Positions 18,078 through 25,699 of a stretch of 64,000 nt of DNA are shown here, piece after piece. The notes under the pieces were generated by a model. The model did not search any database. It was not told the DNA's origin and saw only the letters and a program-made list of their open reading frames with translations. Position 1 is the stretch's first letter, and each line of letters opens with the position of its first letter. A program made the translations under genes and the position numbers. Source of the DNA: Paenibacillus jilunlii (lineage in GTDB: Bacteria > Bacillota > Bacilli > Paenibacillales > Paenibacillaceae); assembly GCF_900102965.1 (NCBI RefSeq), contig NZ_FNGM01000028.1, positions 1 to 64,000 on the forward strand, written 5' to 3'.

Positions 18078-18511
18078 GCGGGCCATTTAATCTGGAGAGT
18101 GCCTGGTTTCCCTATGAGCCCTCCAAGCCGGCCCGGCTGCTCTCTCCGCTAGTACTGGCATATGCCGGAGATGCTATCTATGAGGTAGCGGTACGCCAGT
18201 ATTTAATCTCGCTGCCGAATCTTCGCCCGAATCATTTGCACCGTACAGCGACAGGGCTGGTCTCGGCCAAAGCGCAAAGCACGATCCTTGCCTACCTGGA
18301 ACCGATGCTTACCGATGAGGAGAAGGATGTCGCCCGGCAAGGAAGAAATGCCAAATCCGGGACCATTCCCAAAAATGCGGATGTTCTGGAATACCGGCAT
18401 GCCACTGCTTTTGAATGCTTGATCGGCTATTTGTATTACACAGGCCAGCAGGCCAGAATCCGGGAGCTTGTTGACAGCAGCATACAATACATGATGAATC
18501 GGCCTAAGTAA
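18074..18511 (+). CDS. mrnC: Mini-ribonuclease III
   Basis: A 145-residue RNase III catalytic domain without a double-stranded RNA-binding domain. LAYAGDAIYEVAVR near residue 29 holds the conserved acidic residues. Known role in Bacillus: maturation of 23S rRNA ends. The ATG at 18074 overlaps the cysS stop codon (ATGA); a GTG at 18062 is the alternative. Translationally coupled to cysS. Confidence 0.93.
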   Translation: MSGPFNLESAWFPYEPSKPARLLSPLVLAYAGDAIYEVAVRQYLISLPNLRPNHLHRTATGLVSAKAQSTILAYLEPMLTDEEKDVARQGRNAKSGTIPKNADVLEYRHATAFECLIGYLYYTGQQARIRELVDSSIQYMMNRPK

Positions 18512-18552
18512 GGCTGCATGGGTATATATTTTAGAGAACAGGAGGCATGAAC

Positions 18553-19314
18553 ATGGAAGAATTGAAAACAGAAGAGGAAGTATTGGCCGGCAAGCATTCA
18601 GTGCTTGAAGCGCTTCGTGCCGGCCGTACACTCAATAAGATTTGGATCGCCGAAACGGCGCAAAAGCATCTGACCGCACCCATTATTGCCGAAGCGCGCA
18701 AAGCGGGAATTGTGATTCAGCATGTGGACAAAAGAAAGCTGGACCAGCTTGCACCCGGGGTACAGCATCAAGGGGTAGTTGCACAGGCGGCACCTTTTGC
18801 GTATGCAGAGGTTGCGGATATCCTGGCAGCGGCAGAAGCCAAGGGAGAACCTCCTTTTCTGCTTTTGCTGGATGAAATCGAAGACCCCCATAATCTTGGC
18901 TCCATTCTGCGTACCGCTGACTGCACGGGTGTACATGGAGTTATTGTTCCCAAGAGACGGTCTGCACAGATCACAGCAACTGTGTCCAAAACCTCTGCAG
19001 GAGCCGTTGAATATGTGCCCGTTGCACGTGTTACCAACCTTGGACAGACCATTGACCGCCTCAAAGAGCTGGGAGTCTGGGTAGTTGGCACCGACGTGGA
19101 TACCGATCAGAATCTGTATGCATCGGATATATTTACAGGTCCGGTAGCGGTGGTAATCGGGAACGAGAATAAAGGAATGGGCCGTCTGATCCGGGAGAAA
19201 TGCGATGTTCTGCTGAAGCTGCCTATGGCCGGTAAGATCAATTCGTTAAATGCATCGGTCGCTGCTGGCGTCATCATGTACGAGGTGCTGCGCCGCCGGC
19301 ATCAGCAAGGATAG
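18553..19314 (+). CDS. rlmB: RlmB, 23S rRNA G2251 2'-O-methyltransferase
   Basis: A 253-residue SPOUT methyltransferase of the TrmH/RlmB family. The N-terminal substrate-binding domain begins with GKHSVLEAL. The knot region shows HNLGSILRTAD, GNENKGM and LNASVAAGVIMYE, the three family motifs. It uses S-adenosylmethionine. The ATG at 18553 is 7 nt after GGAGG; an ATG at 18547 is too close. It lies 41 nt after mrnC in an RNA-maturation run. Confidence 0.94.
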   Translation: MEELKTEEEVLAGKHSVLEALRAGRTLNKIWIAETAQKHLTAPIIAEARKAGIVIQHVDKRKLDQLAPGVQHQGVVAQAAPFAYAEVADILAAAEAKGEPPFLLLLDEIEDPHNLGSILRTADCTGVHGVIVPKRRSAQITATVSKTSAGAVEYVPVARVTNLGQTIDRLKELGVWVVGTDVDTDQNLYASDIFTGPVAVVIGNENKGMGRLIREKCDVLLKLPMAGKINSLNASVAAGVIMYEVLRRRHQQG

Positions 19315-19316
19315 TT

Positions 19317-19838
19317 ATGGCCGACTGGCGCGATATTCTGCTTGTGGATGGATACAACATGATTGGCGGCTGGTCTGACCTTGCCGAATTGTCACTCTCA
19401 GGAATGCAGGGAGCGCGGGACCGGCTGCTGGATATGCTGGCAGATTATCAGGCGTTTTCCGGGCTGCGCGTCATTGCCGTATTCGATGCTTACCGTGTGC
19501 CGGGCCTGGGAAGGTCTTTTGTGCAGGGAAAAGTGCAGGTGTTTTTCACCAAAGAAAAAGAAACGGCCGATGAATGCATTGAGCGGCTGGTCGGTGAGTT
19601 CAGTCACCGCAGACGGCAGATTTACGTGGCCACCAGTGATTTTGTGGAGCAGCATGTCATTTTTGCTCAAGGAGCATTGCGGTTGTCTGCCAGGGAACTG
19701 CGGCTTGAAATCGAAGAGAGCCAGAAGCAGGTCAAAAAGGTGATTGAGCCCGGAAACATCAGCTCCACAAGGCATTCCCTGGAAGAGAAACTGCCGCCAG
19801 AGACCCGTAGACGTCTAGAAGACTGGCGGCGTCAGTAA
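19317..19838 (+). CDS. rae1: Rae1/YacP, NYN-domain ribosome-associated endoribonuclease
   Basis: A 173-residue protein with a PIN-like NYN fold. LLVDGYNMIGGW at about residue 8 carries the first acidic residue, VIAVFDAYRV and the ETADECIERL region carry others, and YVATSDFVEQ the last. Known in Bacillus as an endonuclease that cuts mRNA in the ribosomal A site. It starts 2 nt after the rlmB stop, so it is coupled to it. Confidence 0.92.
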   Translation: MADWRDILLVDGYNMIGGWSDLAELSLSGMQGARDRLLDMLADYQAFSGLRVIAVFDAYRVPGLGRSFVQGKVQVFFTKEKETADECIERLVGEFSHRRRQIYVATSDFVEQHVIFAQGALRLSARELRLEIEESQKQVKKVIEPGNISSTRHSLEEKLPPETRRRLEDWRRQ

Positions 19839-19914
19839 GAAGGCTGGAGAATGAAGCGTTTTCGGATAAAATGCCATAATATGCTATTGAAGATTGTTTT
19901 TGGTCAATCTGCGG

Positions 19915-19944
19915 TTGACGGTGTAAGGTAACATAATATATACT
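19915..19944 (+). promoter_or_regulatory. Promoter of sigH
   Basis: TTGACG at 19915-19920, an 18-nt spacer and TATACT at 19939-19944 (or TATATA at 19937-19942 with a 16-nt spacer). A separate promoter fits the known independent control of sigH by AbrB in Bacillus. No AbrB site can be read directly. Confidence 0.6.
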
Positions 19945-20001
19945 GATCCTATATTTCGCGAAGTGACGATGTGTCTTGCGTTGCAGCCGGGGGGATTCTT
20001 G

Positions 20002-20646
20002 GTGAGTGTCGACCTCAAGGAAATAATGCTGTCCGAGTATGATTTCATAAGTGATGAAGAAATTGTCGAGATCTTCCGTGGTGGCGACAGTGGCGCATTG
20101 GAGCATCTGATTAACAAGTACCGTAATTTTGTCCGAGCCAAGGCCCGTTCCTATTTTTTGATTGGGGCAGACCGTGAAGATATTGTACAGGAAGGCATGA
20201 TTGGCCTGTATAAGGCAATTCGTGACTTTAAGGGTGACAAGCTTTCTTCATTCAAGGCTTTTGCTGAACTCTGTATTACCCGCCAGATTATAACTGCCAT
20301 TAAGACGGCTACCCGCCAGAAGCATATTCCGCTCAATTCCTATGTCTCTTTGGACAAGCCGATCTATGATGAGGATTCTGACCGGACCCTGATGGATGTC
20401 ATTTGCGGAACCCAGGTGCTGGATCCCGAAGAGCTCATTATCAACCAGGAGGAATTCATCGGTCTGGAAGATAAGATGGCTGAGATTCTGAGTGATCTGG
20501 AACGCAAGGTTCTGATGCTCTATCTGGACGGACGGTCCTATCAGGAGATTGCAGAGGATTTGAAGCGGCATGTGAAGTCGATTGACAACGCCTTGCAGCG
20601 GGTGAAACGTAAATTGGAAAGATATCTGGAAGTGCGTGACAATTGA
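20002..20646 (+). CDS. sigH: RNA polymerase sigma factor SigH
   Basis: A 214-residue sigma-70-type factor for the transition to sporulation and competence. Region 2 includes NFVRAKARSYFLIGADREDI (near 37) and the -10 recognition stretch. Region 4 holds LDGRSYQEIAEDLKRHVKS, a helix-turn-helix. The start is read as GTG at 20002, 7 nt after GGGGGG; an ATG at 19963 would add 13 residues without homologous sequence. The next genes are rpmG-secE-nusG, as in Bacillus. Confidence 0.95.
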   Translation: MSVDLKEIMLSEYDFISDEEIVEIFRGGDSGALEHLINKYRNFVRAKARSYFLIGADREDIVQEGMIGLYKAIRDFKGDKLSSFKAFAELCITRQIITAIKTATRQKHIPLNSYVSLDKPIYDEDSDRTLMDVICGTQVLDPEELIINQEEFIGLEDKMAEILSDLERKVLMLYLDGRSYQEIAEDLKRHVKSIDNALQRVKRKLERYLEVRDN

Positions 20647-20665
20647 TGATATACTGTACAGGAAA

Positions 20666-20688
20666 GGCTCGGGACTCGAGTCTTTTTT
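20666..20688 (+). terminator. sigH terminator
   Basis: GGCTCG (20666-20671) pairs with CGAGTC (20677-20682) with a 5-nt loop, followed by TTTTTT. Confidence 0.85.
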
Positions 20689-21000
20689 AGTGTTTTGTGC
20701 TTTTCAACTGAATGGACAAGAGAATTGTAATCGTCCCGTTGTCAGCAGGTTTACACCCAGTGCAAATGCTCCATAATGTTAAGTAGAGATGGATAAGTCA
20801 TGCCGAACGCAGCACAACCAAGGAAAACTTTCGTTTCAGCAGACGATACCGGAAGATTCTCCTTGAGGATCTGAAAAGGGTTCATGCAATTATGGATTCT
20901 GGTCTTACTAGACAGCGGTTGATGTGAAAAATTAAGACCAAAGACAACACGTTCTACATGGCTACAGCACCTGAAATTACCCAATGCGATGGGGGAATTC
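20689..21000. other. Intergenic region without recognisable genes
   Basis: About 310 nt between the sigH terminator and the next promoter. A short minus-strand frame at 20751-20984 has no ribosome binding site and no recognisable motif. I see no tRNA, repeat or mobile element here. Confidence 0.5.
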
Positions 21001-21005
21001 TTTCG

Positions 21006-21035
21006 TTGACACAGTGGTTGACATTATGCTAAAGT
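21006..21035 (+). promoter_or_regulatory. Promoter of rpmG-secE-nusG
   Basis: TTGACA at 21006-21011, an 18-nt spacer and TAAAGT at 21030-21035. A second TTGACA begins at 21018. The leader then has CCTAAA and TTTAGG, which can pair (about 21048-21071). Confidence 0.6.
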
Positions 21036-21129
21036 GTTTTAGGTAGGCCTAAATTCGCGGCTTTTTTTAGGATCAATATTTGCGTCTTCTAATTTAAGAT
21101 TAGAAGGACGTCTTCGGGAGGTGCACATC

Positions 21130-21279
21130 ATGCGGGTAATTATCACTTTGGCTTGTACAAGTTGCAAACAAAGAAACTATGCGACAACCAAAAACAAGCG
21201 AAATCACCCCGACCGCTTGGAGATGAAGAAATTTTGCAAGTTCTGTAACGAGCAAACTCCTCATCGCGAAACCAGATAG
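21130..21279 (+). CDS. rpmG: Ribosomal protein L33, zinc form
   Basis: A 49-residue large-subunit protein. ATG at 21130 follows GGGAGGTG. Two cysteine pairs, CTSC at 9-12 and CKFC at 36-39, bind zinc, so this is the C+ paralogue. Bacillota usually have a zinc-free copy elsewhere that replaces it under zinc starvation. First gene of the secE-nusG operon. Confidence 0.96.
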   Translation: MRVIITLACTSCKQRNYATTKNKRNHPDRLEMKKFCKFCNEQTPHRETR

Positions 21280-21299
21280 TCTTTGGAGGTGTAGTCGGC

Positions 21300-21491
21300 G
21301 TGAAACGTAGTTTCAAGTCTTTGTTTTCCTTTTTCACTGAGAGCTGGAGTGAACTCAAAAAAGTTCGCTGGCCTAGCCGTAAGGAATTGAAGAACTACAC
21401 ATTGATCGTTCTCGGTACAATTGTAGTGATTGCTCTTTACTTCTGGGTTCTGGACATCGGTATTTCCGCTGTGATTGAAGCGATTATTTAG
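21300..21491 (+). CDS. secE: SecE, preprotein translocase subunit
   Basis: A 63-residue single-span membrane protein of the SecYEG channel. The amphipathic helix WSELKKVRWPSRKELKNY (residues 16-33) is diagnostic, followed by one membrane helix at about 34-58. The GTG start at 21300 lies 8 nt after GGAGGTG. Between rpmG and nusG, as in other bacteria. Confidence 0.96.
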   Translation: MKRSFKSLFSFFTESWSELKKVRWPSRKELKNYTLIVLGTIVVIALYFWVLDIGISAVIEAII

Positions 21492-21512
21492 AGAGGTCCC
21501 AGGTGGCTTGAT

Positions 21513-22046
21513 ATGGAAAAAAGATGGTATGTTGTTCATACCTATTCCGGGTATGAGAATAAGGTTAAGGCCAATTTGGAAAAACGCGTTGAGTCTATGG
21601 GCATGGAAGACAAAATATTCCGTGTTCTTGTTCCTATGGAAGAAGAACTGGTAAACAAGGACGGCAAGAAAAAAACCGTTATGCGTAAAGTTTACCCTGG
21701 ATATGTTTTGGTCGAAATGGTTCAGACTGATGATTCATGGTATGTGGTCCGCAATACGCCGGGCGTTACCGGATTTGTTGGTTCGACAGGTTCCGGGTCC
21801 AAACCTACCGCTCTGCTTCCGGAAGAAGTTGAACAAATTCTGAAGCATATGGGCATGGTTGAACCTAAAGCGAAGATTGATTTCGAAATCAAGGAATCCG
21901 TACGTATTATGGTTGGTCCGTTTGCGAATTTTGTGGGCTCCGTGGAAGAAATTTTGGCTGACAAGAGCAAGATCAAAGTGCATGTCAACATGTTTGGACG
22001 GGAAACCCCGCTGGAGTTGGATTTCACTCAAGTGGAGAAAATATAA
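21513..22046 (+). CDS. nusG: Transcription elongation factor NusG
   Basis: A 177-residue factor that binds RNA polymerase and, in Bacillota, promotes pausing. The N-terminal NGN domain begins with KRWYVVHTYSGYENKVK and includes VFPGYVLV-type KVYPGYVLVEM. The C-terminal KOW domain has VRIMVGPFANFVGSVEEI. Length and order match the family. Confidence 0.97.
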   Translation: MEKRWYVVHTYSGYENKVKANLEKRVESMGMEDKIFRVLVPMEEELVNKDGKKKTVMRKVYPGYVLVEMVQTDDSWYVVRNTPGVTGFVGSTGSGSKPTALLPEEVEQILKHMGMVEPKAKIDFEIKESVRIMVGPFANFVGSVEEILADKSKIKVHVNMFGRETPLELDFTQVEKI

Positions 22047-22070
22047 CAGTCGCAAGGGTTTCTTGTGGGA

Positions 22071-22088
22071 GAACGCTATCTAGCGTTC
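22071..22088 (+). other. Perfect inverted repeat before rplK
   Basis: GAACGCTA (22071-22078) and TAGCGTTC (22081-22088) are exact complements separated by TC. It could form a hairpin in the nusG-rplK spacer with an effective loop of 4-6 nt. No T run, so probably processing or attenuation. Confidence 0.4.
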
Positions 22089-22121
22089 GAATACCACTAT
22101 TTACGCAAGGAGGTGTCACTC

Positions 22122-22547
22122 ATGGCTAAAAAAGTTATCAAAATGGTGAAACTGCAGATTCCTGCAGGGAAAGCGAATCCAGCGCCTCCAGTAGGTCCGG
22201 CGTTAGGTCAAGCAGGTGTCAACATCATGGCATTCTGTAAGGAATTCAACGCTCGTACTGCCGACCAGGCTGGTCTGATCATCCCGGTTGAAATTACAGT
22301 ATTTGAAGACCGTTCCTTTACCTTCATCACCAAAACTCCTCCGGCTGCCGTTCTGCTTCGCATCGCTGCAAAAGTAGAAAAAGGATCCGGTGAACCAAAC
22401 AAGAAAAAAGTAGCGAAGCTGGGCCGCGCAGCGGTTCGTGAAATCGCTGAAACCAAAATGCCTGACCTTAACGCTGCTTCTATCGAAGCTGCAATGCGTA
22501 TGGTTGAAGGTACTGCCCGGAGTATGGGTATCACAATCGAAGACTAA
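22122..22547 (+). CDS. rplK: Ribosomal protein L11
   Basis: A 141-residue protein of the GTPase-associated centre, binding 23S rRNA near the stringent-response and thiostrepton site. The proline-rich N-terminal PAGKANPAPPVGPALGQAG is diagnostic. The start is the ATG at 22122 after AAGGAGGTG; an upstream in-frame ATG at 22065 adds unrelated residues. Followed by rplA. Confidence 0.97.
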   Translation: MAKKVIKMVKLQIPAGKANPAPPVGPALGQAGVNIMAFCKEFNARTADQAGLIIPVEITVFEDRSFTFITKTPPAAVLLRIAAKVEKGSGEPNKKKVAKLGRAAVREIAETKMPDLNAASIEAAMRMVEGTARSMGITIED

Positions 22548-22628
22548 TATGTTTTCGGTGAACCGGTCTTGCATGACCGCAATATGTGGGAGGAATTTCC
22601 GCTAATACCACAAAGGAGGAACATTTTC

Positions 22629-23321
22629 ATGGCTAAACATGGTAAGAAGTACCAGGAATCCGCTAAGCTGATCAACAGCGAAGCGACTTACGAGCCTTCA
22701 GAAGCTGTAGAGCTTGTGAAAAAGGCGGCAACTGCCAAATTCGACGAAACCGTTGAAGCAGCAGTTCGTCTGGGTGTAGACCCGCGTAAACAAGACCAGG
22801 CTGTTCGTGGTGTTGTTGTCCTGCCTCACGGCACAGGCAAAACACAACGCGTGCTTGTATTTGCAAAAGGTGAAAAAGCGAAAGAGGCAGAAGCTGCCGG
22901 TGCGGATTATGTAGGCGATCAGGATATGATCAACAAAATCCAACAGGGCTGGTTTGAATTCGATGTCTGCGTAGCTACACCTGATATGATGAGCGAAGTC
23001 GGTAAGCTTGGCCGTCTGCTTGGTGGTAAAGGCCTCATGCCTAACCCTAAAGCCGGCACAGTTACTTTCGACGTTACCAAGGCTGTTCAAGAAATTAAAG
23101 CCGGTAAAATCGAATACCGTCTCGATAAAGCAGGCCAAATTCACGCGCCTATCGGCAAAGTGTCTTTTAATGCTGAACAATTGAACGATAATCTTAAAGC
23201 TCTGATCGACGCTCTTAACCGTGCGAAACCGGCAGCTGCCAAAGGTGTATACCTGAAAGGCATCGCAGTTTCGTCCACTATGGGACCAAGCGCTCGTGTG
23301 AACACTACTGCTTTTAGATAA
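22629..23321 (+). CDS. rplA: Ribosomal protein L1
   Basis: A 230-residue protein of the mobile L1 stalk near the E site. Family blocks are RLGVDPRKQDQAVRGVVVLP (near 44) and GRLLGGKGLMPNPKAGTV. The ATG at 22629 follows AAGGAGGAAC; an in-frame ATG at 22569 is too far upstream. In many bacteria L1 represses its own L11-L1 mRNA; no L1-binding structure was identified here. Confidence 0.97.
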   Translation: MAKHGKKYQESAKLINSEATYEPSEAVELVKKAATAKFDETVEAAVRLGVDPRKQDQAVRGVVVLPHGTGKTQRVLVFAKGEKAKEAEAAGADYVGDQDMINKIQQGWFEFDVCVATPDMMSEVGKLGRLLGGKGLMPNPKAGTVTFDVTKAVQEIKAGKIEYRLDKAGQIHAPIGKVSFNAEQLNDNLKALIDALNRAKPAAAKGVYLKGIAVSSTMGPSARVNTTAFR

Positions 23322-23399
23322 ATAAAGGTTGACTCCTGGAGTCATCTTTGATAATCTGTAACAGTTGTGAACTTTAAGGTGATCATTCTTGAACTTGAA

Positions 23400-23534
23400 T
23401 ATGCTTACCGTAGACAGTAGGTGCCGCAAGGCTTAATTTCCTACCGAGGTGTTGTGATAGAAACAAGAAGTGTATGGCGCTTGCCTGACCGCTTTCGTTT
23501 TATCAAGCCTTCGTGAATCTGCGGAGGCTTTTCT
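23400..23534 (+). promoter_or_regulatory. L10 leader (autoregulatory) with possible attenuator
   Basis: CCGTAGACAGTAGG (23408-23421) and CCTACCGAGG (23440-23449) form the conserved core of the Bacillota L10 leader. It is bound by L10-(L12)4 to repress rplJ-rplL. A hairpin AGCCTTCG (23506-23513) with CGGAGGCT (23522-23529) and TTTTCT could be the attenuator. rplJ starts 74 nt later. Known family, assigned by motif recall. Confidence 0.82.
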
Positions 23535-23607
23535 AATGCCTGCGTAGGAACGGCGAGCATTCCCCGGAAAAAATCGTCGTAACATAATTTTCAGGAGGTG
23601 TATACAA

Positions 23608-24111
23608 TTGGCAAATGCAAAAGTAATCCAAGCTAAACAGGATGCGGTTGATGTTGTAACTGGCAAGCTGCAGAACAGTGTTTCTACTGTTGTTGCGGAC
23701 TACCGCGGATTGAATGTTTCCCAAGTGACTGAACTGCGCAAGCAGCTTCGTGAAGCCGGGGTTGATTTTCAAGTCCTGAAGAACACATTGGTTCGTCGCG
23801 CTACAGCTGCGGCTGAACTGACTGAACTCGATGCGGTTCTGACTGGTCCTACAGCGGTCGCTTTCAGCGAAACAGACGCCGTAGTAGCAGCCAAGATTCT
23901 GAACGATTTCGCTAAAAAGAACGAAGCTCTGAAACTTAAGGGCGGCGTTGTAGAAGGCCGTGTCATCGATGCGGACCAACTGAAAGCACTGGCTGAGCTT
24001 CCTTCCCGCGAAGGTTTGCTGTCCATGCTGCTTAGCGTGCTTCAAGCTCCAATGCGCAACTTCGCGCTTGCAGTTAAAGCTGTCGCTGAGAAGGAAGAAC
24101 AAAGCGCGTAA
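23608..24111 (+). CDS. rplJ: Ribosomal protein L10
   Basis: A 167-residue stalk base protein that holds L7/L12 dimers. The N-terminal rRNA-binding domain includes YRGLNVSQVTELRKQLREAG, and the C-terminal helix binds L12. The start is TTG at 23608, 7 nt after AGGAGGTG, with no closer ATG. Preceded by its autoregulatory leader and followed by rplL. Confidence 0.97.
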   Translation: MANAKVIQAKQDAVDVVTGKLQNSVSTVVADYRGLNVSQVTELRKQLREAGVDFQVLKNTLVRRATAAAELTELDAVLTGPTAVAFSETDAVVAAKILNDFAKKNEALKLKGGVVEGRVIDADQLKALAELPSREGLLSMLLSVLQAPMRNFALAVKAVAEKEEQSA

Positions 24112-24176
24112 GCCTTTGCTTCCAGCATTATAATCTTTAACACAAACAAATTATAATATAAAATGGAGGTTCAATC

Positions 24177-24539
24177 ATGAGTAAAGAAACAATCTTGGAA
24201 GAAATTAAAGGCATGAGCGTATTGGAACTGAACGACCTGGTTAAAGCAATCGAAGAAGAGTTCGGCGTAACTGCTGCAGCTCCAGTAGCAATGGGCGGAG
24301 GCGCTGCAGTTGCTGCAGAAGCAGAGCAATCCGAATTCGACGTAATTTTGACAGGCGCTGGCGCTTCCAAAATCAACGTTATCAAAATCGTTCGCGAAAT
24401 CACAGGTCTGGGCTTGAAAGAAGCTAAAGACCTCGTAGACAACGCTCCAAAACCAATCAAAGAAAAAGTAAGCAAAGAAGATGCAGAAGCTGTAAAAGCG
24501 AAATTGGAAGAAGCAGGCGCAGCTGTAGAAGTGAAGTAA
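24177..24539 (+). CDS. rplL: Ribosomal protein L7/L12
   Basis: A 120-residue stalk protein that recruits translational GTPases. An N-terminal dimer domain, an Ala-rich hinge (near 36-50) and a C-terminal factor-binding domain with GLGLKEAKDLVD are clear. Strong codon bias. A second TATAAT at 24152-24157 precedes it, but no convincing -35 was found. Confidence 0.98.
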   Translation: MSKETILEEIKGMSVLELNDLVKAIEEEFGVTAAAPVAMGGGAAVAAEAEQSEFDVILTGAGASKINVIKIVREITGLGLKEAKDLVDNAPKPIKEKVSKEDAEAVKAKLEEAGAAVEVK

Positions 24540-24560
24540 TATAAGCCTTGTGGTTTGACC

Positions 24561-24629
24561 CCGGGAATGGGTGTTGTGCTTGCTCCCGGCTCTCTAGCAA
24601 CCCCCTTGAACTTGTTCAAGGGGGTTGCT
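24561..24629 (+). other. Two tandem hairpins after rplL
   Basis: CCGGGA near 24561-24566 pairs with TCCCGG near 24584-24589. A long 14-16 bp stem follows (24596-24611 with 24614-24629) around AACCCCCTTGAAC. No T run follows, so simple intrinsic termination is unlikely; they may trim or stabilise the abundant rplL message or reduce read-through to the methyltransferase. Confidence 0.6.
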
Positions 24630-24678
24630 GTATAAGTTACGTCTCGATAGAACGAGCAGAATTGAAAGGGAGGATTAT

Positions 24679-25275
24679 ATGTCGCAGCATTATTACTCGC
24701 AGCAACCGGATGTACGTCATGACAGACGCACCATTGAGACGGTTCTGAGAGGAAAAAGCCTCCGCTTTACCAGCGACGCCGGTGTCTTTTCCAAGGGAGA
24801 CATTGATTACGGCAGCCGTGTACTGATTGAAGCAATGGAGATTCGGGACGGATCAACCGTGCTTGATGTGGGCTGCGGTTATGGCCCTATTGGGATCAGT
24901 GCAGCTTACCTGGCGCCCAAGGGACATGTCACGATGATTGATATCAACAGCCGGGCGGTAGAACTTGCCCGTGAGAATGCCCGGAACAATGGGGCCCACA
25001 ACGTTACTGTTATGGAGAGTGATGTACTCTCTGCAGTGAAGGGACAGAAGTTTGATGTGATTGTAACCAATCCTCCGATCCGTGCCGGCAAGGTGGTGGT
25101 GCACCGGATTTTTGAAGAGGCCTATGACCATTTGAATGAAGGCGGAACGCTGTGGGTGGTTATCCAGAAGAAACAGGGAGCGCCATCGGCGGCAGCTAAG
25201 CTTGAAAGTTTGTTTGGGGATGTAGAAGAAGTGGGCAAAGATAAAGGCTATCGGATAATTAAAGCCCGGAAATAA
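24679..25275 (+). CDS. Class I SAM-dependent methyltransferase, RsmC-like (YbxB)
   Basis: A 198-residue methyltransferase. LDVGCGYGPIGISAAYL (near 62) is the SAM-binding motif I, and VTNPPIRAGK is the NPPY-type catalytic motif of N-methyltransferases acting on RNA bases. It resembles the C-terminal half of RsmC (16S rRNA G1207). The ATG at 24679 follows AAAGGGAGG. Its place between rplL and rpoB is the same as ybxB in Bacillus. Substrate not proven. Confidence 0.88.
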   Translation: MSQHYYSQQPDVRHDRRTIETVLRGKSLRFTSDAGVFSKGDIDYGSRVLIEAMEIRDGSTVLDVGCGYGPIGISAAYLAPKGHVTMIDINSRAVELARENARNNGAHNVTVMESDVLSAVKGQKFDVIVTNPPIRAGKVVVHRIFEEAYDHLNEGGTLWVVIQKKQGAPSAAAKLESLFGDVEEVGKDKGYRIIKARK

Positions 25276-25289
25276 AAATATATAACATG

Positions 25290-25318
25290 TTGACATGTGT
25301 TGTCGATAGTGTTATTAT
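25290..25318 (+). promoter_or_regulatory. rpoBC promoter
   Basis: TTGACA at 25290-25295, a 17-nt spacer and TATTAT at 25313-25318, a near-consensus sigma-A promoter. The leader to rpoB is about 375 nt. Confidence 0.85.
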
Positions 25319-25699
25319 TATAAAATGTCAGTATTAAGCTAGGCTCCATGTCTTTAGTTTGCTGAAATGTCAAGTAATTTATTGTCGCCCGGTAAGCGCA
25401 GGCCGTACGGCAAGTTTTTGCGAATTCAGTTCTCTATGTTCCTGTCACGGCGAAGGTCGCCGGGTCAATAGATAATAGCGCATAAACTGTTGCTTGGTGA
25501 CGTATAATACCTACGTTTTAGGCAAATCTACGGATAAGGAGTATTTTGGCCGTGGAAAAGATGCGCTCTTTTTTCGAAGATTTCGATAAGGGCTTTTCTT
25601 TATTTGTGGCTGAATCCTTATGTTATGGTTCCATTATACGGGTCCAAACAAGGGTTCGCAATCAATTTTTAAGTGAGTAGACATGAGGGGTGAGTAAAG
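25319..25699 (+). other. Long rpoB leader
   Basis: About 380 nt without a gene. A second TATAAT at 25503-25508 lacks a clear -35. CCCGG near 25388 can pair with CCGGG near 25460, suggesting a folded leader. No known riboswitch motif is recognised. Confidence 0.4.

Noticed and set aside
20751..20984. Minus-strand 77-codon frame in the sigH-rpmG gap
   Set aside because: No ribosome binding site, no promoter and no recognisable motif.
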